Below, piece by piece: positions 11,087-20,960 of a stretch of 64,000 nt of DNA. Under the pieces are notes generated by a model. It did no database searches, was not told the origin of the DNA, and saw nothing but the letters and a program-made list of their open reading frames with translations. Both the position numbers and the translations under genes were made by a program. Source of the DNA: Tetrapyrgos nigripes (taxonomy: Eukaryota > Basidiomycota > Agaricomycetes > Agaricales > Campanellaceae). The stretch spans positions 248,001 to 312,000 of the forward strand of contig JAACJM010000023.1 in the NCBI GenBank assembly GCA_013368315.1. The letters are read 5' to 3'. How positions within the stretch are numbered: position 1 is the first letter of the stretch; every line of letters starts with the position of its first letter.

Positions 11087-11290
11087 TGTACTCAACTCAT
11101 TAGAGGCTAAACCAATTGGCAATGAAGAATGTGGTATGTACAATATACATCTGCTCAATGAATGACCCTTTCAATACAAGTAACTTAATATAATATGAAG
11201 TGTAGTGAACTTGATTAGACTGGAATAAGCACAGTCCTACCCAAAATGGAAAGTCAAGCTATACTCAAGCTACCCCAAACTACTCTCAAG
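11087..11290 (+). repeat. Direct repeat unit 1 (empty site for the hAT relic)
   Basis: This unit (from TATGTACTCAACTC through AAGTCAAGCTATACTC) is repeated about 440 bp downstream at 11529-11653 plus 12421-12480. The downstream copy is split by the hAT relic, while this copy has continuous sequence GTAGTGAACTTGATTAGACT at the same place, so it serves as an empty-site reference. Confidence 0.7.
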
Positions 11291-11661
11291 CTTCCTCCAC
11301 CTACCTTATATGCCCCTAAAATGCCTTTGATGTGCCCTAATTTCTCTTGAATATATCTAGACTATTTTTTGGCTTGTAAAATGATTGACATTGCTTTTGT
11401 ATACTAAAACCTCATTCATATGGATCTGCCTGTTCTCTCTGGGTCACCATATTCACAAAGCAAGCTGTCTAACACAGTTGGAAAAATCTAGCTAAGACTT
11501 GCACAAAACAAGACTGCAATTTTAAAGTGTATGTACTTGACTCTGTAGAGGCTAAACCAATTTGCAATGAGGCATGTGGTGTCTACAATATACATCTCCT
11601 TGATGAATGGCCTTTCCAATGTGAGTAACTTGTTGTGAAACGAAGTGTAGTGAAGTTGATT

Positions 11662-12412
11662 CAGTGTTGTAGCTAAGGCTTAAGCCTTAATATAGACCTT
11701 AATTTAAGCCTTAGCATCGACGACAACCCTTCATGAAGCCTTAGCAACCTTAAAAAGGCAGGTGATGTCATATTATAAATCATTAAAAATTTCAACATAC
11801 GACTGTCCTGCGCTGGCAGCACCCAGTTCCCTATACCTGCTCCTACTATTTGCAACACCATACTATGCCTCCTTCACGCGGGCCTGAGCTTGGTGACGAT
11901 GCATCCGCAAACACTTCAATATATGTCAAGTCAGGCGTAGGTTGGAGGCGCGAAATGCAGAAGTAGATTGATCAGGTGGACACAGAGGAGCGGGAACGTG
12001 AACTCAGTGAAGCTAACGGTGAATTGGCCATGGATTCCGACAATATGGACGTTGATCAAGGTAATCCGGGCCCATCACCACAGCGTGCTAACCGCAAGTG
12101 GTTGCCAATCACGCTAGAGAAGCTGTTCGGAGGTGAAGTCAAGAAGCCGTTGGACGATTTTCTATCTACGCGCACCCGGAAGTGAGTTTATGATGAAGGG
12201 GTGCTGCAAATGGAGCTTATTGCAGCAGAATATTCTGATGAGCCCTTAGACGATGGAGAAATGGAGGGATCTGGCGATGATTATGAAGCGTAGAGACTTG
12301 GTACATAGTATACTATATTAACACTTAAATACCCTTCATATGAAGCCCCTATTAACGGTGAAGACCTTAACAAAAGAAATCGCCCTTATTAAGGCCTTAG
12401 ATTACAACACTG
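11662..12412. mobile_element. hAT-type element, 751 bp, 8-bp target duplication
   Basis: The ends are CAGTGTTGTAGCTAAGGC and, inverted, CAGTGTTGTAATCTAAGGC, a typical hAT terminus (CAGTG). The exact 8-bp duplication AGTTGATT is at 11654-11661 and 12413-12420. The neighbouring repeat unit at 11087-11290 gives the uninterrupted target. The interior holds one short decayed ORF and repeated CCTTAA motifs near both ends. It is too short for a transposase and must have been mobilised in trans. Confidence 0.85.
11865..12293 (+). pseudogene. Short acidic ORF inside hAT relic, two nonsense codons
   Basis: From ATG at 11865 a single frame runs 142 codons to TAG at 12291, interrupted only by TAG at 11964-11966 (after REMQK) and TGA at 12183-12185 (after RTRK). 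Both are one transition from sense codons (CAG, CGA). The predicted protein has a charged N half, the segment KWLPITLEKLFGG, and an acidic tail (EGSGDDYEA). I do not recognise a domain. It may be an accessory ORF or a tail fragment of a larger transposon gene. Confidence 0.5.
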
Positions 12413-12786
12413 AGTTGATTACAATAGCATAAGCACAGCCACACCCAAAAAGGAGAGTCAAGCTACACTCAAGCTACACCCGAGTGGGTAAGTAGCTTGA
12501 GTAGTAGCTTGAAAAACCAGATGCCCATTGTAACCCTAAGTTGGGTTCCTTATTAGGAATGGCGTCGTTATTAAAAGCAGGCCCTCGAGTAGCGTTGACC
12601 TCCTTTACGCTTTCATATCCAAACGTCCACCTCTTTTGCAGCGAGACGTTGGTCGATTCATTCTGAATCTCATCATCCTCAACATCAGGTGCGTTATGCT
12701 GGTTGTCTATCTGTCTGCTATTTTTGACTATCCCTAAAGGACCTACGAGTCGTAATAAGTGTGTACGTATCAGTACTATGCTCAAT

Positions 12787-14098
12787 TCATGTCTCTGTGT
12801 AGCAAGGAGGATGAGGTACAGATAAGACTCCATAAGAACGCAATTCTGCCTCTCCGTTGTCGCCCTGAGCTCGTGCTGTAGACATTCTCCATCCGCTATC
12901 CACATAGACCTCCGGCACCGTTGTATCTCTAATGGGGGCTTTGGAAGTCTTGAATTTACGTTTACGATGTGCAAGCTCCCAGAATGTAGGTGAGGGGTTC
13001 CCAAGTCCGGCGCGATTAAGACGTTGGGATGTTTCGAGGAAAGGTGTTATAGTGGAGCCAGGCCGTAGAGAATCCCTGTGATGATAACGACGACGCCTGA
13101 TTGATATGAGTACGAGAATCACCAATACGAGGAAGACGGCACCGCCGACCGTGCCTCCGATTACTGTGGTGTTCGGATGATGAGAAGAGGATGGGATTAA
13201 GGATGAGGTTGGTGATGGTGATGGAGGTGTTGTTTCCGATAGTTGCGATGATGTCGTTGAATTCGCCGGTGTATCACGGACAATTGAGTGAGTGAACTCG
13301 GATGATGTAGATTCAAGTGTAGGTGTGCTATGAGATGAAATGGTAGGAGAGGCTTGCCTGGCAATTGAAGGAGTGAATTCAGATGATATGGAGGAGGGTA
13401 TAAGTTTGCCGGGAGATGATATGGAGGAGGGTGTAGGTGTGTTAGGAGATGAATTGGTAGGGAAGGCTTGCCTGTGGAAACCGACAACTCAGGGGGAATC
13501 TTTTGGTATAAAAGCAAACGTACACAGTAGTCCGAGTCCTTGATTGTGCTGGCGCAGGTGGTGGGGGTTGCGCTTGTAAGGATGATACAGCGAGCAATGG
13601 GTCACTTTCTCCCACTAAAAAGGTTTCATTGGAATCCTGTTGATAGCCTGCAAAGTGACAGGTTCTATCAACATTGTCGATTTGAGAACGTCAGATACGT
13701 AAGAAATAAGACGAAATAAAAACATCTGTACCCAGCTTGCGTCACGTTCCTCGAAAATTCACCCTGCGTCTTCCCTTGCGGTACCACGAGGCTAGAACGA
13801 CCCAAATCCGGGTTGTCGTCGCTTGTATCGCAATTGAGAAGCAAAAAGAATCCAAATTTCTCGCTAGAAGAATCTGAGTCGACTATCCAAGTTGCTGTCG
13901 CTTGCTCGCCTACTGTTACGGTCGGAGTTGGACCGTCCGGGAGGGAGAAATTTAGGGCCCAAGCAGTCTGAATAACGCATGGAAAGATGACGGTGAGCCA
14001 AAAACTAGAACTTTGTCAGTCTGGTTTAAGGGTGCACGATATGTTGGTACTTACTAAAGCCCTGATCTTACTACAGCGATCCCATATCCCAGAACCAT
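12787..14098 (-). CDS. Single-pass membrane protein with Ser/Thr-rich ectodomain
   Basis: Four exons (14098-14055, 14004-13732, 13664-13524, 13471-12787) join to 380 residues without stops. The N terminus (MVLGYGIAVVRSGLYFWLTV onward to about residue 32) is a signal sequence. A beta-rich extracellular region follows (LNFSLPDGPTPTVTVGEQ), then a ~110-residue Ser/Thr/Pro stalk, one transmembrane helix (TVIGGTVGGAVFLVLVILV) with an RRRR stop-transfer, and a ~100-residue cytosolic tail. This design is common in agarics and resembles wall-stress or Mid2-like sensors in layout, but no named family is recognised. The intron before exon 3 contains a CTGAC branch-like motif. It appears intact although transposon relics lie within 400 bp. 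Confidence 0.75.
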
Positions 14099-15568
14099 CC
14101 GTTGGATCCAAATTGGGTCTGAGGATACCCAGAAAAGATTTTAATAAACGGTCTTAGCAGATAGTAAGGGAGTGTAGCAAAGATCGGTGGAAAAGAAGGC
14201 GGTTTTAGGATTCGTGTTACTTCGATGTAGTAACTTGAAAAGACCACCCTCATCCGAATGATATAGTGCTATTTTATGTATGGTCCCTAACCCTTAGTAT
14301 CTCGCTAGGGCACGGATTGTCCATCACAGTCAGCATTTGTTTGAGAGATATCAGGAACTTCAAAGCCCTGTGGCGACAGTGATGGTGCAACATGAATCTA
14401 TGATATCAAGATGTATGTAGCATGCCTGCCAGTGAAATGATACTTCACACGGTCGGTTTGCATAAGGGACTGGCAATCATCATTCCGAGATTTTAGAACC
14501 CAACAGAGTCAGACGAAGAACCTCTAGACGATCTGAGGTTTCTGTTTGGATATGTCGTCGGAGGGACCAATTGAAATCTGGTCAATACGATTCAAAACTA
14601 GCGCCCTGACATGGATAGCAGAAAAAAATCCTCAGTGAATAATAGACGCCGTGGATGACATTGCGTCCGGAAGGAAGAATACGTTCAACAAGTCAAACGA
14701 GATGAGACGTCGTCGCAACAACACGGCAGGTTACTTAACAAATTCAGGCACGAACGAAATAACTTCATACAAGGAGGACGCTGGGCTTTGCCCTTGGCAC
14801 TTGTCGACGGACTCTTGGGTTAGGCTGGCTCCTCTCCGCACGTCAGTCATCTCAGGTGAGTACTCGCCCTAGGTGAGCCCTTCATTTGAGTCTTTACTAC
14901 GGATTCTGATGCGGAACTGATGAGGGAAATGGGTGCTTATGGGGAGGATTTGCGATGGAAGGTAGCTGTATAGCCGTGATTCTGAGGAAGGAATGTGGAA
15001 CGATGTCTCTATTCGACGACTGATGGGTCCAGTAGTAGATGAAGGGGCAGAAGAATAGAAAACTATCCTCGCACAGGTATTCATACGCTTTTTCTGTCTA
15101 ATTCTGCCAATAGATTTGCCTTCCTGTCTCAGAGGGGTAAAGTTGAGATGTACAACATCCATTCTCCTGACCCTTTCTTCCTTTTGACCCGAATTCCGCC
15201 AAGCAAAGTTGCAGCACAGGTAATTGGCAAATGAGAATGACGTGGCAGTGTAACCGCACTCATCCCGTCATCCTCATCATCCACTTTTCATCTCATCAAA
15301 CTGTGAAAGGATAGGACGTTTTTTTTTACTAAGCCCGATTGTTCGGTGTGTGGATCACGTGTACGGCATTTTCTCCTCCCGTATCTCCAACCGCAGCACT
15401 CATTGCTGTCTGATGTCGTTGATACAGGATGCTACATCATTACGGCAGGTCTACATTCTTGTCTTGTCTGCTGCGGACTTTGACTGATTCGAACAGCAAC
15501 GTTATTTTGGCGCTATATTGCTGGAACCAGTCACCACAAATGCGTCGACATGTCAGCTCACTGTTAGA
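14099..15568. other. Intergenic, no gene recognised
   Basis: About 1.5 kb. Two opposed frames near 14651-14872 and 14869-15162 lack splice structure, domains or composition typical of the genes here, so I do not call them. Confidence 0.5.
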
Positions 15569-15699
15569 CACGCCGAAAAGACAAAAATATCCGCTCGACG
15601 GATAGATCACATCACTACTACTGATATAAGATATATCTGTAAAAAAGTGTGTTTCTGTACGCCTTTCTGCCGAGCGGATATTTTTGTATTTTCGGCGTG
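15569..15699. mobile_element. MITE, CACGCCGAAAA ends (copy 1)
   Basis: A 131-bp element with inverted ends of about 30 bp (CACGCCGAAAAGACAAAAAT and its partner at 15670-15699) and a 3-bp target duplication AGA at 15566-15568 and 15700-15702. The same family is at 16082-16193. Confidence 0.85.
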
Positions 15700-16081
15700 A
15701 GATGGCAAGTTGGGACGACCGCGAGAACGAGGCCCAAATTTAGTGATTGATGATGACGGGAATTGCCAGCCAATCAGGAGTTGGGCCTAAAATAGCCACA
15801 TGCAGGAACGACGTCTGTAGGAACGAGTCCCTTAAGAGAGCCTCGCAACTGTAGTTGGATGCGTATGTGGCTAGATGGAGGGATGATATTCACTGATGAC
15901 TGACTGAACCAGTTTACTAGTCGAGAGCAAGTTGACATCAGCTTGGGAAGTTTTGATTTGATATGTAAGATATGAATAACCTAGTCTCGTTGAACCAGAC
16001 TGACGATACACAGATAGTTGTGTGTATGTATGAATAGCCTGAGCGTCGTGTTGAATTACGAGGCCCTTTAGGCCGAGTTAA

Positions 16082-16193
16082 CACGCCGAAAATACAAAAA
16101 TATCCGCTCGGCAGAAAGGCGTACAGAAACATCTTATATCAGTACAATAATGTCATCTATCCATCGAGCGGATATTTTTGTCCTTTCGGCGTG
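16082..16193. mobile_element. MITE, CACGCCGAAAA ends (copy 2)
   Basis: 112 bp, inverted ends as in 15569-15699, 3-bp duplication TAA at 16079-16081 and 16194-16196. The related repeat at 32943 reads GAGTTAACTTATG with no insert, confirming both the boundaries and the TAA duplication. Confidence 0.9.
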
Positions 16194-16209
16194 TAACTTA
16201 TGTCGACCT

Positions 16210-16406
16210 CACCTTGGGCGGCAATGCATATTTGGAGGCAAACATAAATGACGAATTTCTGCTCGGTGCTGGAACTACTCCATATGGCAGTTCGGCCTCA
16301 AATCGGTCCTATATGGAGTAGTTCCGGAGAGCAAAAATGGCACTGAAAAATCCGAAATTTAAGTTTGCACAGAGATCTCTGGAAATATGCAACGCCGCCC
16401 AAGGTG
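16210..16406. mobile_element. MITE, CACCTTGGGCGGC ends, palindromic core
   Basis: A 197-bp element with 24-bp inverted ends (CACCTTGGGCGGCAATGCAT and its partner) and the 3-bp duplication CCT at 16207-16209 and 16407-16409. The core contains a second 15-bp perfect inverted repeat (16271-16285 and 16311-16325). The empty site exists in the repeat copy at about 32955. Confidence 0.85.
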
Positions 16407-17210
16407 CCTCGCAATTGAGTAGGAAACTTTTCCACGGGACCTCAGCGCTCCGAAATGACCGAAATTGACTGACATTTCAACTGATACGTCATCGGTGATC
16501 GCGTCATCCATGCTTCCTCCGTCGCCTTTCATTACGAGTCCTATTTATGGACGAGTTTATAGGACGAGTCTTATTGTGAGCTCAAATGGCCGCATTTTTC
16601 GTATCCCGGAAAATATATCCTATTCTGTCAGCTCGGCAAACTCGGCACTAAGCACCTTCTCCGCAAATTCTCTGCTATTCTCTGTCAAGCTTTCATCAAG
16701 CAATGAACTAGTGCCCAGTGCCCAGTCCATGACACACATCTACCTCTTTAGAGTCAATTGCATGTTGTGCAATGAAATGAGGACTCATACCTGCTGCTGT
16801 ATACAGTGGCCCTCACCAACATATTAATGACACAGGCCCTGCAACCAAGACGAACTTCAGACGCATTACCTTCCCTCAGCAGCCGTCAAAAGTCATAAAC
16901 AACTGCGCTCTGCATCACTGTTGCTACCTCTAAACCTTCCAAGGTAAAAGCATAGATAGAGCTCTGTGGAGAAAATAGGTTTGGCTGCACAACAGGTGTG
17001 TATCTTTGTCTCCCCTTGACCCTTTTCTGTGTGTGATACATAGTATTCACTATTTGGCACACATTATAGACCTCAAGGGTTTTGTTGCATTGCAATGAGA
17101 GAATGAGAGGCTGAGAGCCATTGAGCTTAGTGAGTATATTATTATCATATCTTCCAAGGGTCTCATAACTTGCCATGCAAAGCAGTGGCACCTTTCCCCA
17201 GTACTTTTGG

Positions 17211-17773
17211 GAATCAATATATTTGGTATCTTCATTAGTCATTCACTTGAGTTTGGCTTTTGCTGTTTCATATATTTCATTTGTTTCACTATTTACAGCT
17301 TGACTTACCCTTTTACATATCTGATACTTTCTTGATCTTTTCTTAATTCATCCATTTTACATTCATTTCACTCGCTACATGTCTTACACTTGCATTGTTG
17401 ATCTGATTTATTTGTACAGGCATATAACTTAGACTGTAAATATTTAGCTCAATAAGAGGTCTTCCTCTCTGCATTAGTATCCAGTCTTTTTGAGCTGTTG
17501 ACCCCAGCTGTGGTTCAACTGGTATTTTCCTAGTTTTTCCCAGTTTCCCAGTTCATTGTTCCCCAAGTCTACTTACGTTGATTATCCCAAGTTTGCCCCA
17601 GGTTCTCGAGATCTGCTTGTACTGCACCTGGTCGAGAGATTCCTCATACTTATCCCTCGTTGGTTAGGGTTCATTAGGATTTCTTTTCCCACGTACCACG
17701 GGCCGGCTACTAGTTACCGATGTTGTACATCATCATAGTAAGAATACTTGACTCTGAATGCAATAGTATTTGT
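17211..17773. other. Region 3' of the P450 gene, no gene recognised
   Basis: AT-rich and pyrimidine-rich sequence between the dispersed repeat and the P450 stop codon. No coding, repeat or RNA feature can be supported. Confidence 0.5.
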
Positions 17774-20139
17774 TCAGAATCGAGACGAAATCTTACAATC
17801 CAAGGTATTTGGTGAGCTAGGTAAGTTTCAATAAATGCTTCAGCCGTATGGCAATCGTGAATGAGGCTTGTGTACCTACCAAAATGCCCCATCGGAAAAA
17901 TAATCCTCCACATTTTTGTTGGGCAAACTGGATATCTTGACGGCTGCGAGTGTCATCGCGATTGTCAACCAGATTGTGTCATTGGCCATGTATCTTCCGA
18001 CGCATACCCTGAATCACGATAAGAGAGTGGATAAAAAAGAAGCTCAAAGATGATGTTTACCTTCGCCCAAACCCATATGCTAAAATGGAGTTTATGTTGT
18101 CAAAATGGCCATCCTTGTGCAAATGCCTCTCTGGGATAAACTGGTCTGGATCCTTGTAAACAGAAGCATCATGTGTCATTGCCCTAAATGTGAAGAAAAT
18201 TTTGCATGGAATTCAGCTGACAGGACAGTTCTATTGTCTCTTCTTGTATTGCTACTCACCAAATATTGGCATAAATTGATGTTCCTGAGAAGTTTTAGTT
18301 TTCTGCTCAATAATGTTGGAGCCAATAGTTATGAGCTGACCTTTGGGTATGTAATATCCTTTGTGGATGATATCCTCTGTAGAGTCATGAGGCACGCCTA
18401 AAGTTCAAAGGAAAGTATAAAAGTACATATTTTTGTCAAGAAAATCAAGGATCTACTCACCCATTGGAATGGCAGGATGCCAGCGCATCACTTCTCTGAA
18501 TATAGCCTCAATATAAGGCAGAGAAGGACGGTCATCAAAAGTAGGCATTCTTCCCTTTCCAAGTACAGTGTCCAGTTCCTCTTGACCTTTGGATTGCACT
18601 TCTGGATAGAGGCTCATTGCCACAAAGAAAGTGGATATAGCAGACATTGTCTTAAAAAACCAAAGGCAAAAAAGAAGACAGATCAAAAGGTGTCATAATT
18701 GAAATCACATCAAAGCTGATGCGGGTAACTTACTGTATCTGCAGCAGCTAGTGATAAAGAAGAATCAGTGGAGATGGGAGATGAAGAATGAGAATGAGAA
18801 GCTCACCAGCAATGGAGGTAAATCCAAACCATTTAATTCTATGTATTTCCTCATCATTTCCTGGATCAGTCTTGGAAAGCAATTTTGCAATGAGAGATGA
18901 ATAGTCTCCATCTGACTTCTGTAGATAGGTAGTCCGATATTAAATTTGTGAATCCAAGAGAATGAAAATAAGGAGAAACTGACTATCTTCTCCTGAACAG
19001 CATTCCAAGGTTGATTTACCCCAGTTTCAGTCATTTGTCCAAGTGCACGATGAGCAGCAACAAGTTGACCATTTGGAAACCATGATGGGAAATGTTGAAT
19101 GAATGGTATATATTTGAAGCCATCCCAGCCAGGGATGATGGTATTACCGCCGACATCAAGGTCAAAGATCTCTCGGTTGCTGGCAGGCATGTCTTCTTTG
19201 TTACTTGAAATTTCTATGCCGTATATTGCTGCAAACATGATCTTCTGAGAGACACTGTGACCAACGATCATAATGATTGTTGAGATACCAGGATGAGTAA
19301 AATTAAGAAAGTTAAGTATTCAAGAATATAAGAAGACTCACGTAGCTATTTGATCTTTCAGTGTGTGTTTCGAAGAGCGCAATCCTTCAACAAAATCATA
19401 AATTTGTTGTGTTTGTATCGGTCGAAATTGACTCGTCGCCTCTGCGCGGAAGATCTGATGAAAAAGTCTGCGGGCCTTTCTCCACTTATCTGAGTAAGGT
19501 AGCAAGCCTGCATAAAATGAATCACATTGAACAAAATATTATGATCATAATTTGTTGGTGAAGGCTTTTACTCGTGAGTTCCCCCGTGTGAGACCTGCCG
19601 GTGTTGAAGCATTGTAAATTTAAATTAGTTTTATATGCACGGAACGAGCCTACACTCACATCCTTTCCAATTGTGTATGTACCCTATCGGAAGTGACACT
19701 AGCCTGTTTATCAAGAATGTCTCTGGCGGCTTGGAGGGAGTTAAGGACGAGGTAATGTTTGCCAAAGCGAGTAAAGTGGATCAGGTCGCCTGAGTCCAAA
19801 AGGGCGCGTATTGAGATGGGTACTCCTTATAGATTAGAATATCAGACGCACCGTACTTCTTGCCCCATTCTATGTATGTCAACCAAAACCTCTTCGATGG
19901 AACCTTGGAGCTCGGAAGGCCGGTATACCAGTAGCCTTTTGGTCCGGGGGGATAAGGATAACTATCTCGACTAATATACTGAAGACTTTGAAACTCGGAA
20001 TGAGGACAGTCGAGCAATCCAGAGGATATGAATACCAAAGGGACTTGCGTACTTACAAGAAGATGACCAATGACATGCCAAGTATCATTCCTACTGCTGA
20101 CGTCTGGGGGAATCCATTGGGGACAAAGTAGTCAATCAT
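17774..20139 (-). CDS. Cytochrome P450 monooxygenase
   Basis: A multi-exon gene with very short introns, including one 23-nt exon at 19594-19572 needed to keep frame. Exons deduced so far from the 5' end: 20139-20057, 19985-19852, 19789-19660, 19594-19572, then several more. Family motifs appear in order: N-terminal membrane anchor (AVGMILGMSLVIF), proline hinge YPPGPKG, PYSDKWRKARRLFHQ, oxygen-binding I-helix AADTTMS, K-helix FREVMRW (ExxR), PERH, heme loop YGFGRRVCVGR with the thiolate Cys, and a C terminus SPNTLDCKISSRF. It should be an ER-anchored haem monooxygenase; layout is like basidiomycete secondary-metabolism P450s, but the substrate is unknown. I found no stop inside the deduced exons. 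Its promoter is limited: a 7.5-kb transposon begins about 240 bp upstream of the ATG. Confidence 0.85.
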
Positions 20140-20379
20140 CTCTCTGAAAAGGATACAAGCGAAATTGGGGGAAAGGTGACCTATGCTCGGACAAGAAAGC
20201 TTCCTGTATATATTATATCCAAATGTAATGACTCCGAGCCTGGATTGATGCATGGTGCCTTCCTTACCCAAGACGATTCATTGGTCATATGGATGTCTGG
20301 ATATTCCCAGAGTAGTCATTCTTCGAACCGCTCCCACTAAGTGTCATCTAGTGTCATGCGAAAAATGGGGCTTCTCGGC
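20140..20379. promoter_or_regulatory. P450 upstream region, cut by transposon insertion
   Basis: Only about 230 bp remain between the P450 start codon and the 9-bp target duplication at 20371-20379. Any farther regulatory sites were displaced by 7.5 kb or replaced by sequences inside the element. No specific binding motif is recognised. Confidence 0.45.
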
Positions 20380-20409
20380 CGGTACCAAGTCGATGGGTAC
20401 TATTAGATA
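20380..20409 (+). repeat. Left terminal inverted repeat of the Mutator-like element
   Basis: 30 bp beginning CGGTACCAAGTCGATGGG, preceded by the target duplication CTTCTCGGC. It differs from the right end at three positions (1, 7 and 8). Confidence 0.8.
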
Positions 20410-20960
20410 GCGCCCAGAAGCAAGGAACGAGAAGTCGCGAACCCTGATCTGATGGCTGGCACCATGCTGCGTCATGCCGCCGGCTGAAAAATCCTTGATT
20501 TGTAATATTTCACTTTACTCACGTTGACTGGTGTCACACACAGTCACAGTTGTGTATCCCCGACTCTCGACCATGGTGTGCGGTGCGGGCGGGTGCAGGT
20601 CTTCTTTTTCAATGAACTTTACGTCCCTTCACGTCCTCGTTGCATTTGGAGGTACTTTTTGGTCCTCGGATCGAGCGTCAACACCCCCGGTCGACGGCTT
20701 CAGCCAATAGTAAAAAATCACCATTTTCAAGATCCTCAGCAATGGACGTAGAAGAGAAGGAGTATTCGTTGTCTGGGTGCCTCGAGCCTGCAAGGGAGTC
20801 AGGAGCTGGTTCGATAGCAAGGCTCGGCCTTGAGAATCGGGTCTGGTTTGGTTTGGAGATGTAGTGAGGCAGGTTGTGGCCGATAGGCACTGGATTGAGG
20901 TGAGCGGTGTGGAAGCTTCGAGTTTCAAGGGCACTAACCACACATTCTCGACCTTTCAGG

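Larger units (their letters stand above)
16054..17210. repeat. Dispersed repeat, copy A (carries two MITEs)
   Basis: It begins GAATTACGAGGCCCTTTAGG and ends in a segment reading CATAACTTGCCATGCAAAGC. The same landmarks in the same order occur at 32918-33298. Copy A is longer because it holds MITEs at 16082-16193 and 16210-16406 and about 300 bp of further sequence near 16510-16830. No coding capacity is evident. The family is unknown. Confidence 0.7.

Noticed and set aside
14651..15162. Two opposed small ORFs
   Set aside because: No domain, no splice logic, overlapping ends and unremarkable composition; likely chance.
17710..17913. Alternative long reading frame at the P450 3' end
   Set aside because: The spliced frame ending SPNTLDCKISSRF fits the family C terminus better than the longer unspliced frame.
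20640..20864. Small ORF upstream of the MULE-like gene
   Set aside because: It does not join in frame to the main gene and matches nothing; probably 5' leader sequence.
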